This document shows positions 41,174-48,160 of a stretch of 64,000 nucleotides of DNA, one piece after another (positions within the stretch are counted from its first letter, which is position 1; each line of letters begins with the position of its first letter). The stretch covers positions 44,153-108,152 of the forward strand of contig JAFRJM010000008.1 in assembly GCA_017432285.1 (NCBI GenBank), given 5' to 3'. A program made the translations under genes and the position numbers. This DNA comes from Oscillospiraceae bacterium. GTDB lineage: Bacteria; Bacillota; Clostridia; Oscillospirales; Ruminococcaceae. The notes below the pieces were generated by a model. That model did no database searches. It saw only the letters and a program-made list of their open reading frames with translations, and was not told the origin of the DNA.

Positions 41174-42034
41174 ATGCCTGATGAAAAGAAACTGAGACCC
41201 GACAACCATGAAGGTCTGTCGATATTTCGCCCGCCGCTTTGCACAGAACTGGCCGGAAACAGCTTTGAGCTCGTCATGGACGACGGCTTTGACAAGAATC
41301 TCATCGTACAGGACGGGAAAACACTGCTGTTCGGCGATCCGGGCAAAGAAGAAAACTACGAATACGACTGCATCAAGATGGACGACCAGTGCTATCTGGT
41401 GAATTTTGAACACAGGCCGTTCCCGAATCCAAGATACGGAGTCGCTATAGTTCTGGATACACGGGAAAGCCTCGTGACTGTCTGCTATGCAACGCTCGGT
41501 AAGAATCCCAAGCTTCCAAGGATGCCATATACAGAGATCGTTTTCGGAGCTGTCAGACGTCCGGACGGTTCAGTCCCAAGAATAAGACACGGATACACCA
41601 ACGAAATGGCCGGCACTTCTATCGACTGGGACTACGGTGCATTTAACATTGCTCATATATATCAGAGCGAAAGACTGTACAGAGTCGCTTTCACTCCCAG
41701 AGCTATCGAAAGATGCCTCAGGAACTCCCCGGAGATGCTGGCAGGCGCAGACAAGATGCCTCCAAGACAGGAGATTTATGAGGATTACGGTGACTTCGTA
41801 AAAATCAGAGATGGCATTTACGCAGTAAATATTCTGGAGACCAACCTGTGCAGAAGAGTTGGGCACGGCAACAGCCTGTTCTTCCTCATGAACCTCAACG
41901 AGATGCACGATGCGGGAAGGTCCTTCGGCTCCAATACAGATGGTGAGGACGAGAACTATACCTTCGGGGCATTTGGTACCTGGTACGATGCCACTGAGGA
42001 AATAAACCGTCCCAGCATGTATTATATCCACTGA
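41174..42034 (+). CDS. MoaF-like protein (copy 1)
   Basis: 286 residues, two-domain lipocalin-like protein. The first half has LAGNSFELVMDDGFD and beta strands up to YATLGKNP; the second carries the MoaF C-terminal pattern RIRHGYTNEMAGTSIDWDYG, HIYQSERLYRVAF, VKIRDGIYAVNILE, FFLMNLNEMHDAGRSFG. MoaF was named for a molybdenum cofactor gene cluster, but its fold resembles small-ligand calycins including phenolic acid decarboxylase. No moa or moe gene occurs here. A ligand-binding or lyase role on the esterase product is inference. About 45-50 percent alike by eye to the next gene product. Confidence 0.7.
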   Translation: MPDEKKLRPDNHEGLSIFRPPLCTELAGNSFELVMDDGFDKNLIVQDGKTLLFGDPGKEENYEYDCIKMDDQCYLVNFEHRPFPNPRYGVAIVLDTRESLVTVCYATLGKNPKLPRMPYTEIVFGAVRRPDGSVPRIRHGYTNEMAGTSIDWDYGAFNIAHIYQSERLYRVAFTPRAIERCLRNSPEMLAGADKMPPRQEIYEDYGDFVKIRDGIYAVNILETNLCRRVGHGNSLFFLMNLNEMHDAGRSFGSNTDGEDENYTFGAFGTWYDATEEINRPSMYYIH

Positions 42035-42048
42035 GAGAGGAGAGAATA

Positions 42049-42903
42049 ATGGATAATTCTTTTGAAAGCCCCAAGATATTCGAGGGCATGTCCCAGTACA
42101 GGCCCCCTCTCTGCTTTGAACTGACAGGTAAAACACTGGAGCTGGTCATGGATACCGGTTATGACTATGAGCTCGCGTTCACTGACAGGAAGGTTCTCCG
42201 TTACGGCGAGAAGGACGGGAACTCGGAAGAATATGCATATGAGTGCCTCAAGGTTGAAGACGACACATATTTTGTAAACTTTGAACTCACCGGCGCCAGC
42301 CCCAGAGCTTGTATGACTTTTGTATTGGACCTGGAGCAGAGCCTCGTTACAGCCTGCCATTGCACGGTCGGTCAAAATCCCAGATGGCCCAAAATGCCTA
42401 AGCCGTTTATATTCTTCGGGGCGATCCGCAAAGCAGACGGAACACTCACCCATTTAAGGCACGGTTATACCTCCGATATGGCCGGCAAAGCGATCCACTG
42501 GAACTACGGCAATCTGGAAGTAGTCCATGTGTATTACAGTGAGAGATACTACAGGCTTACACAGACCAAAGCCGGTATGGAAAGGCTTAAGGAGGAAAAA
42601 CCTGACGTCTATGAGATGCTCTCTAAGAGGAACATCGAGACTATCCTCGAAGATCCCTGCAGCATGATCAAGATCAAGGACGGCATCTATGTCTTCGCGG
42701 TGAATGAGGAGACGATGAACAGGCAGAGAGGATCAGGCAATCACCTATTCTTCCTCATGAACCTGAACCGTATGTATGATGTCGGAAGATCGTTCGGCCA
42801 TAACTGGGAAGGCCTTCCGGAGAACTACACCTACGGTGCTTTCGGTGAATACTACGACGCGAGCGAACTGCTCGCGCGGGAAAGCACAGAATTCATAAAA
42901 TAA
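42049..42903 (+). CDS. MoaF-like protein (copy 2)
   Basis: 284 residues, tandem paralogue of 41174-42034 and collinear with it throughout: YRPPLCFELTGKTLELVMDTGYD, TACHCTVGQNPRWPKMPKPFIFFGAIR, HLRHGYTSDMAGKAIHWNYG, MIKIKDGIYVFAVNEE, HLFFLMNLNRMYDVGRSFG. Aligned invariants (RPPLC, RHGYT-MAG, FFLMNLN, GRSFG) point to kept function in both copies. Starts 14 bases after copy 1 with GAGAGGAGAG as ribosome site. Confidence 0.7.
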   Translation: MDNSFESPKIFEGMSQYRPPLCFELTGKTLELVMDTGYDYELAFTDRKVLRYGEKDGNSEEYAYECLKVEDDTYFVNFELTGASPRACMTFVLDLEQSLVTACHCTVGQNPRWPKMPKPFIFFGAIRKADGTLTHLRHGYTSDMAGKAIHWNYGNLEVVHVYYSERYYRLTQTKAGMERLKEEKPDVYEMLSKRNIETILEDPCSMIKIKDGIYVFAVNEETMNRQRGSGNHLFFLMNLNRMYDVGRSFGHNWEGLPENYTYGAFGEYYDASELLARESTEFIK

Positions 42904-42916
42904 GGCAGGTGCGGAT

Positions 42917-43369
42917 ATGACAAGATTATTTAATGCAATATCAGACGGCGGGCAGAAAAAGCCGTACGGCATGACCCTAAGTCTTGAGATCAAAGATAAG
43001 ATCCCTGAGGGATACGAAGCAGTCAAGTGCACAGACAGTCTTTATCTGATCCGTACAGCAGATGGTGCTAAAATATACGATATTTCTACCGGAAAACTGT
43101 CCGTCCCACAAGATTATCCCGAAACAGACAGAGCTAATGGTTTCGTAACAGAGATTTCTCTAGCCCCCGGTGTGATCCTGAAGGCTGAATTCACCCCCGA
43201 CCAGCTGGTTCTGGAAGATGGGAAACTTCCTGTCACCGTAAGAGAAGCGGGCGGAAACGTTCTCCTGATGGAAACAGATGAAGGAGATGTTCTCCTTATG
43301 GATGTTTCAAGATTCCTCCTTTATGCGCTGGTCGACGGACAATTTGTCTGCGGATATGTTGAGGTCTGA
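42917..43369 (+). CDS. 150-residue protein of unknown function in the MoaF-like operon
   Basis: 150 residues, mostly beta strands by composition (GYEAVKCTDSLYLIRTADGAKIYDIS, GVILKAEFTPDQLVLEDGKLPVTV, NVLLMETDEGDVLLMDVSRFLLYALVD). No signal peptide, membrane segment or recognised motif. Thirteen bases after copy 2 and last in the operon, directly before a terminator. Could be a further small calycin-like partner; not shown. Confidence 0.55.
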   Translation: MTRLFNAISDGGQKKPYGMTLSLEIKDKIPEGYEAVKCTDSLYLIRTADGAKIYDISTGKLSVPQDYPETDRANGFVTEISLAPGVILKAEFTPDQLVLEDGKLPVTVREAGGNVLLMETDEGDVLLMDVSRFLLYALVDGQFVCGYVEV

Positions 43370-43398
43370 AACAGTATTAGCAAGAACATGTATCATTA

Positions 43399-43436
43399 GA
43401 GCCACTACAGCAGTTGCTGCAGTGGCTCCTTGTTTT
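43399..43436 (+). terminator. Terminator of the esterase/MoaF-like operon
   Basis: Stem GAGCCACT / AGTGGCTC with an inner GCAG/CTGC pairing, followed by CTTGTTTTCC on the plus strand, 29 bases after the last stop. Confidence 0.75.
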
Positions 43437-43448
43437 CCACCTAAATAA

Positions 43449-43479
43449 AAGTACCCTGACTCTACGAATCAGGGTACTT
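43449..43479 (-). terminator. Terminator of the thyA-folA operon
   Basis: 11-bp stem AAGTACCCTGA with its complement. Read on the minus strand the stem runs into TACTTTTATTTAG. 32 bases after the folA stop. Confidence 0.78.
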
Positions 43480-43511
43480 AAACAATCGTCAGATCGTTTT
43501 TCAGTAAACAG

Positions 43512-44018
43512 TTATCTGGTAGGAATACAGCGCGGTTCCTTCGCGCATTGCTTTTCTTTGCGGCGCAGCTCGCGATAGATAAATTCATCGTGTTCTTCTT
43601 CGACAGCAATGTCCCAGTCGTCGGGATCATATGCGTCAAAGTAGGTGTCCACATCGTATTCCTTTTTAATAAAGGATATATATGCTTTTTTAGCGTAGGG
43701 GTATGACTGCCTGTAGATAGATGCTCCGCCGCAGATTATGTATTCTATGTCGTCATCCTTGTGCTCTTCCAGAAATGCGATGAGATCGTGCACGACAGTG
43801 ACACCTTCCCTCTCATATTCCGGATCTATAGAAACGACCGTGATATACCTGTCCTTGAGCTTACCGGGAAGATTGTCATAGGTAGTTTGACCCATGACGA
43901 TATTCTTGAACATTGTATTTCTTCTGAAGACCTTGAACTCTTCCTTGATGTGCCACGGCATAACGCCCTTGTAGCCAATTCCGCAGTTCGTGTCAACTGC
44001 AACAGAAAAACTGATCAT
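43512..44018 (-). CDS. folA: Dihydrofolate reductase
   Basis: 168 residues from the ATG at 44018 (AAAGG upstream); a longer reading from 44069 would overlap thyA and is unlikely. Motifs: MISFSVAVDTNCGIGYKGVMPW, HIKEEFKVFRRNTM (acidic active-site residue), NIVMGQTTYDNLP, ITVVSIDPEY, IICGGASIYRQSYPYAKKAYIS. Reduces dihydrofolate, the by-product of ThyA, to tetrahydrofolate, which also feeds the one-carbon pathway of this organism. Coupled to thyA, 34 bases downstream. Confidence 0.92.
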   Translation of the reverse strand: MISFSVAVDTNCGIGYKGVMPWHIKEEFKVFRRNTMFKNIVMGQTTYDNLPGKLKDRYITVVSIDPEYEREGVTVVHDLIAFLEEHKDDDIEYIICGGASIYRQSYPYAKKAYISFIKKEYDVDTYFDAYDPDDWDIAVEEEHDEFIYRELRRKEKQCAKEPRCIPTR

Positions 44019-44052
44019 AAAACATATACCTTTCTTTTTTTCGGTTAATACT

Positions 44053-44904
44053 TCAGATTCCGAGATCAAGAACGAGCTGTGGTTTCATAGCCTTATAATT
44101 CTGGATCTTGAAGTCATCTATCGTGAACTCATAGAAATCTGTTTTGTCGGTGTCGAGAAGGATCTCGGGATCGGGTGCTCCCTCCTCCTCGTTTGCCGCT
44201 TTCTCATCGTATCTGCGCAGCATCTCATGAGCTGCTTCTGTATGGCGATCATAGATCTGTTCGTTCGCAACAACATGGGTAAATACGCCTGGTTTGTACC
44301 CAGTGTGCTTTGCGATCATCATCTGAAGCGCAGCATACTGGATCTCGTTCATTCCGCCGGCTCCGCTGGCAGTAAGCATGTCGCCACTGCGCTGCACGAG
44401 CATCATATCAAGATACTCTCCGCGGACGTTCCAGATAGTCAGGAATGCACATGGCGCCAGTCCAGCTGTTTCGTGCAAGTCCGTCTCCTGCCAGAGCGAC
44501 ACCACTTTCCTTCTTCCATATGGATCCTTTTCGATGTCCTTTATGAGGTTGTTGATCAGGTCATATCTGCTTACGGTAGCGCCGTATCTCTGTCCGATAG
44601 TGCCGTCACCGATGTCCCACGGTCCCCACCAGTTGACTTTCATCTCTTCCATCTCAGAAATGACATTAGTGGGATGCTGATAGATAACGAAGATCTCACG
44701 GATCGCAGTCTTCCATGCCATAGGGCGGAGCGTACAGACCGGGAACTCTCCCTTGCTGAGATCATACTGTCTCGTGACGTGATTGACGGAGAGCGTATGT
44801 GCAGGCGTGCCGTCCGAATATCTCGGTCTGGGATTCACATCCAGAAATCCATCGGCAAGGATGTGTTCAATATCTGATTTCATATAACGATCGGCTTTGT
44901 TCAT
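44053..44904 (-). CDS. thyA: Thymidylate synthase, divergent clostridial type
   Basis: 283 residues from the ATG at 44904 with GGAGAG ten bases upstream. Methylates dUMP with methylene-tetrahydrofolate. Recognisable blocks: GTIGQRYGATV, GRRKVVSLWQETDL, the nucleophile in GLAPCAFLTIWNVRG, QRSGDML and THVVANEQIYDRH. Differences from the textbook enzyme: the His after the catalytic Cys is Ala, and the LGxPFN block is replaced by TASGAGGMNEIQY. A compact variant of this kind is familiar from Clostridia, so it is probably active. Forms an operon with folA. Confidence 0.88.
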   Translation of the reverse strand: MNKADRYMKSDIEHILADGFLDVNPRPRYSDGTPAHTLSVNHVTRQYDLSKGEFPVCTLRPMAWKTAIREIFVIYQHPTNVISEMEEMKVNWWGPWDIGDGTIGQRYGATVSRYDLINNLIKDIEKDPYGRRKVVSLWQETDLHETAGLAPCAFLTIWNVRGEYLDMMLVQRSGDMLTASGAGGMNEIQYAALQMMIAKHTGYKPGVFTHVVANEQIYDRHTEAAHEMLRRYDEKAANEEEGAPDPEILLDTDKTDFYEFTIDDFKIQNYKAMKPQLVLDLGI

Positions 44905-45215
44905 ATATTTAGCTCTCCTTTTTATCTGCATTTGTCAACCAGTTCATTTTATCATAAATCTATGATTTGTTGCGCTAAAACCAAAGTATTTTCATCTAAT
45001 CGTTATGGATTGCCGCTGATATGTTCTATAGATATTACTCGTTTCTCTTGGGAATCAACTGCATAGTAAGGCCTTAGCAGTTATTACAAAAGAAAAGCAA
45101 ACTACTGTGTAATATCGCTGAAATTCTTTAATAGCATCACCGTAAAGTTGACAAATAGCACAAACAGAAGCACAATTTACTTAAGAAAAACGCTTTTATG
45201 AAAGGGGTTGATAAT
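44905..45215. other. Divergent intergenic region between thyA and the CE1-like esterases
   Basis: 311 bases, AT-rich. It must hold the thyA promoter (a TATGAT/GATAAAAT stretch about 50 bases before thyA is the only -10 candidate I see) and the esterase promoter described separately. No gene or RNA was recognised. Confidence 0.4.
45148..45176 (+). promoter_or_regulatory. Promoter of the tandem esterase genes
   Basis: TTGACA (45148-45153) followed after 17 bases by CACAAT (45171-45176); perfect -35 box with a weak -10 box, 40 bases before the esterase start at 45216. Confidence 0.45.
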
Positions 45216-46166
45216 ATGCTTGAATTCAGAAAACTTGTGACCCTGCCTGGAGAGGTGATCGACTTTGAAACCGTGTTTGAAGAGAATCCCCTGATGAGGA
45301 CTGGCGTCCCCACCAAGCCAGGCAAAGTAGAGAGACTGGATTATACCACCACGGTTTATGGCGACCAGGTCTTCAACAAGACCGCATATGTATATCTGCC
45401 ATTCGGTTACAATCCGGAAGACAAAGAAAAGAAGTATAACGTACTATACTTCCAGCACGGCAATACATGTGAACCAGCGATGTTCGCCGTGGGCGGAAAC
45501 AAACCAATGTTCGACATGCTGTTCGAAAACAGCAAGATAGATCCATGCATCATCGTCTTCATAACCTACTACATGAACCCCATGGGAGACGCCGAGCAAA
45601 GGACCTTTGGCGGACAGGCTCCAGCGGGCGACGGACAATATGAAAGCATTCCTGGTCTATATTACAGGGAAGTGGTGGAAGACATAGTCCCCGCAGTGGA
45701 ACTGAAGTACAACACTTATCTCACCGAAGGAACTGATGAAGCGATCAAGGCAACCAGAGATCACAGATGCTTCGCAGGCTACTCTAGAGGGAGCGCCATG
45801 ACATGGAGGATGATCCACTATGATCTGGAATACTTCAGATGGTTCTGCCCCATGAGTTGCTTCTGTTGGGGAGATGAAAAAGCTGGAACTATCCTTTCAG
45901 AGGAAGAGGCAATCAATTACGTTACTGCCGGCATGAGAGCACATCCGGAGCTTCCTTTCTTCATCTTTGCGTCCAATGGGTATAAGAATGACGTTGTTCC
46001 AATGAATACGCAGATGAAGTATCTTACCAAAGCTCCGGGATTCAGTTTCGGCCCTGATCCCGAAAAGAACAACATCTATTTTGCACTTTCCGATTTCTAT
46101 CACACCGACTATCTGGTGCCATACTATCTCTGGAACTCCATGAAGGTAGTGTTCAAAGGCATCTGA
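45216..46166 (+). CDS. CE1-like (feruloyl esterase/esterase D fold) esterase, copy 1
   Basis: 316 residues from the ATG at 45216 with AAAGGGG upstream; a reading from 45198 starts inside the ribosome site. Alpha/beta hydrolase of the CE1/esterase family: TAYVYLPFGYNPEDKEKKYNV, YFQHGNTCEP (oxyanion region), FAGYSRGSAMTW with Ser190 in an unusual GYSRGS elbow, and a C-terminal His in DFYHTDYLVPYY. No signal peptide, so intracellular. Families with this fold cut acetyl or feruloyl esters from sugars. Followed by a close paralogue. Confidence 0.75.
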   Translation: MLEFRKLVTLPGEVIDFETVFEENPLMRTGVPTKPGKVERLDYTTTVYGDQVFNKTAYVYLPFGYNPEDKEKKYNVLYFQHGNTCEPAMFAVGGNKPMFDMLFENSKIDPCIIVFITYYMNPMGDAEQRTFGGQAPAGDGQYESIPGLYYREVVEDIVPAVELKYNTYLTEGTDEAIKATRDHRCFAGYSRGSAMTWRMIHYDLEYFRWFCPMSCFCWGDEKAGTILSEEEAINYVTAGMRAHPELPFFIFASNGYKNDVVPMNTQMKYLTKAPGFSFGPDPEKNNIYFALSDFYHTDYLVPYYLWNSMKVVFKGI

Positions 46167-46201
46167 TCAATAACGAAAACATTTTTCAAAGGAGGAAACC
46201 A

Positions 46202-47179
46202 ATGAGCGGATTCAGAAAAGTCATCCACAAACCAGGCGAAGTAGGCAGCTACGAGACCGTCTATGAGGAGAACCCTTATCTTAGGACCGGGGTCCCGACA
46301 AGGATGGGAACGGTTGAAAGGTTGGATTATACCACCGATGTCTATGAGGACGGAAAAACATACAAGAAAACCGCTTTCGTCTATCTGCCCTACTGTTATG
46401 ACAAGGAAGATAAGGACAGGAAATACAACGTGATGTATTTCCAGCACGGCCACACATGTGAGCCTGCCATGTTTGCCGTCGGCGGCAACAAGCCAATGTT
46501 CGACATGCTGTTTGATTCTGGGGAGAACGATCCCTGCATCATCGTCTTCATCACCTACTACTTCGACCCGATGGGAGATGCAGAAGGAAGAACGACCACT
46601 GGATTTATTCCTGCCGGAGACGGATGGTGGCCGGGCATACCCGCAAATTATTACAAAGAGATAGTTAAGGATTTGATCCCTGCTGTTGAGCTGAAGTACA
46701 ACACCTATCTCACCGAAGGAACTGATGAAGCAATCAAAGCCACCAGAGATCACAGGGCTTTCACCGGTTACTCAAGAGGCTCTATCTGGACCTGGAGAAT
46801 GTTCCATTATGATTTTGAATACTTCAGATGGTTCTGCCCCACCAGCGGCGGCATCTTCTGCGACCAGGTTCCTGACATGCCTCCTGCAAGAGGACCAATG
46901 CCGGAGATCCCCACGGACAAAGCAGTCGCCTATGTCCTGGATCCGATCAAAAAGAATCCGGATCTTCCCTTCTTCATCTATGTAGCCAGCGGCGGTGATA
47001 TGGACGGTCCTAACATCAGAAATCAGGTACAAGCCCTTACTGAACAGCCAGAGTTCAGCTATGGCCCGGATCCCAAGGTAAACAACCTGTATTACTCAAT
47101 GTCTGACTATTATCACACTGACTATCTTATCCCATATTACTACTGGAACTACCTCAAGGTATTGTTCAAAGGCATTTGA
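46202..47179 (+). CDS. CE1-like esterase, copy 2
   Basis: 325 residues, tandem paralogue of 45216-46166 (roughly 60 percent identical by eye): KTAFVYLPYCYDKEDKDRKYNVMYF, QHGHTCEPAMFAVGGNKPMFD, ELKYNTYLTEGTDEAIKATRD (identical in both), TGYSRGSIWTW with Ser191, and DYYHTDYLIPYYYW. It carries a short insertion near DQVPDMPPARGPMPEIP compared with copy 1, close to the substrate side, so the specificities may differ. AAAGGAGG precedes the start. Last in a two-gene operon. Confidence 0.75.
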   Translation: MSGFRKVIHKPGEVGSYETVYEENPYLRTGVPTRMGTVERLDYTTDVYEDGKTYKKTAFVYLPYCYDKEDKDRKYNVMYFQHGHTCEPAMFAVGGNKPMFDMLFDSGENDPCIIVFITYYFDPMGDAEGRTTTGFIPAGDGWWPGIPANYYKEIVKDLIPAVELKYNTYLTEGTDEAIKATRDHRAFTGYSRGSIWTWRMFHYDFEYFRWFCPTSGGIFCDQVPDMPPARGPMPEIPTDKAVAYVLDPIKKNPDLPFFIYVASGGDMDGPNIRNQVQALTEQPEFSYGPDPKVNNLYYSMSDYYHTDYLIPYYYWNYLKVLFKGI

Positions 47180-47243
47180 TCCTGAGGGACATTACCGCTT
47201 GACAAACCAGCTGTATGTTTAATAACTAGATCTTAAAGGTATC

Positions 47244-47270
47244 AGCCGGCGTCTTCTGGCGCCGGCTTTT
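47244..47270 (+). terminator. Terminator of the tandem esterase genes
   Basis: Stem AGCCGGCG / CGCCGGCT with an eight-base loop followed by TTTT, 65 bases past the stop of esterase copy 2. The 200 bases to the next gene are AT-rich; I saw no riboswitch-like conserved core there. Confidence 0.75.
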
Positions 47271-47467
47271 ACTATGATATGGATTTGCTTCTTATCTCTT
47301 TTCTAGGAGTCTACACATGTTTTCTGACATGGGTAATTGACTAAAAAGAACAGCCTAAGGTACTGTATTTTTATATAGGTTTTCTCTATATTTTTACCGC
47401 TCCGTATAGTAGAATATTTTTGAAAAAGTTGTTTAGAAACAGCTGAATTTTAGGAGGAAATAATACA

Positions 47468-48046
47468 ATGGCAAACAAAAGCTTCGGTCAGAAACTTCTT
47501 GGCGTATGGAACACCAAGACAATAGTTGCCGTGGCCATTGGCGCTGCCCTTTTCGGCGTGCTTATGAATTACGGTGGAATCCCAGTCTTCACTAACACAT
47601 CTCTTACAACAGCAATGATTGTTCCTGTTGTTGTCGGTGCGATGTACGGTCCCGTTCCGGCTCTTGTGGCAGCCGGTGTAGGAAACGTAATTGCTGACCT
47701 GCTTGGTGGCTGGGGCCTCTGGTTCGACTGGTCAGTCGGTAACGGAGTCGCGGCACTTTTCGTCGGACTTCTCCCTCTCTATGGTGCATACATCACAGAA
47801 GGTGTCTTTGAGATCAAGCATGCGATCATCTATATGCTCTGCTGCGTCGTAGGAAACGGCGTTGCATTCGGCATCGTCACACCTATCTTAACAACACTGT
47901 TCTATGGAGGCGACCTCAACGTCACATTCCTGCAGGCACTTGCGGCAAGCCTCGGAAATATCGCAGTTGAAGTCATCATCGGAATCCCTATACTCTTCCT
48001 GCTCGCAAAGAGATATAAATCACGCACAAACCTCGAAGAAGAATAA
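47468..48046 (+). CDS. ECF transporter S component
   Basis: 192 residues with six hydrophobic segments (TIVAVAIGAALFGVLMNYG, TTAMIVPVVVGAMYGPVPALVAAGVGNVIADLLGG, GVAALFVGLLPLYGAYI, AIIYMLCCVVGNGVAFGIV, and a C-terminal EVIIGIPILFLLAKRYKS). The early segment and the GP...A...G..I.DL pattern recall the UPF0397 group of S components. It binds the small-molecule substrate and works with the fused ATPase and EcfT encoded next. Because SAM hydroxide-adenosyltransferase genes follow, the substrate could be a SAM-, adenosine- or methionine-related compound; a vitamin is equally possible. Confidence 0.8.
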   Translation: MANKSFGQKLLGVWNTKTIVAVAIGAALFGVLMNYGGIPVFTNTSLTTAMIVPVVVGAMYGPVPALVAAGVGNVIADLLGGWGLWFDWSVGNGVAALFVGLLPLYGAYITEGVFEIKHAIIYMLCCVVGNGVAFGIVTPILTTLFYGGDLNVTFLQALAASLGNIAVEVIIGIPILFLLAKRYKSRTNLEEE

Positions 48047-48062
48047 TACAAATCCGGCCGGA

Positions 48063-48132
48063 CCGTAAGCTTTAGGCTACGGCTTCAGGCTTACGGTAAG
48101 GCCTCCGCACAGAAGAGATGAGCGGGGGCTTT
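48063..48132 (+). terminator. Two consecutive hairpins between S component and ATPase genes (attenuator)
   Basis: First hairpin: CCGTAAGC (48063-48070) with GCTTACGG (48089-48096). Second: an 11-bp stem with two G-T pairs (48098-48108 with 48122-48132) followed by TACTGTTTAATTAACT. The pair lies in the 114-base gap of an otherwise tight operon, so it probably lowers transcription of the ATPase and T genes relative to the S component. Confidence 0.55.
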
Positions 48133-48160
48133 ACTGTTTAATTAACTGCTTACTATTTAA

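Noticed and set aside
41174-42903. Molybdenum cofactor synthesis role for the MoaF-like pair.
   Set aside because: No moa, moe, mob or molybdoenzyme genes are in the window, and the pair is coupled to an esterase. Only the family likeness is kept.
43396-43480. Small RNA gene between the two converging operons.
   Set aside because: The two hairpins are each explained as terminators of the flanking operons, and there is no promoter between them.
47271-47467. Possible vitamin riboswitch upstream of the ECF S component.
   Set aside because: The leader is AT-rich with no recognisable thiamine, FMN, preQ1 or SAM aptamer core.
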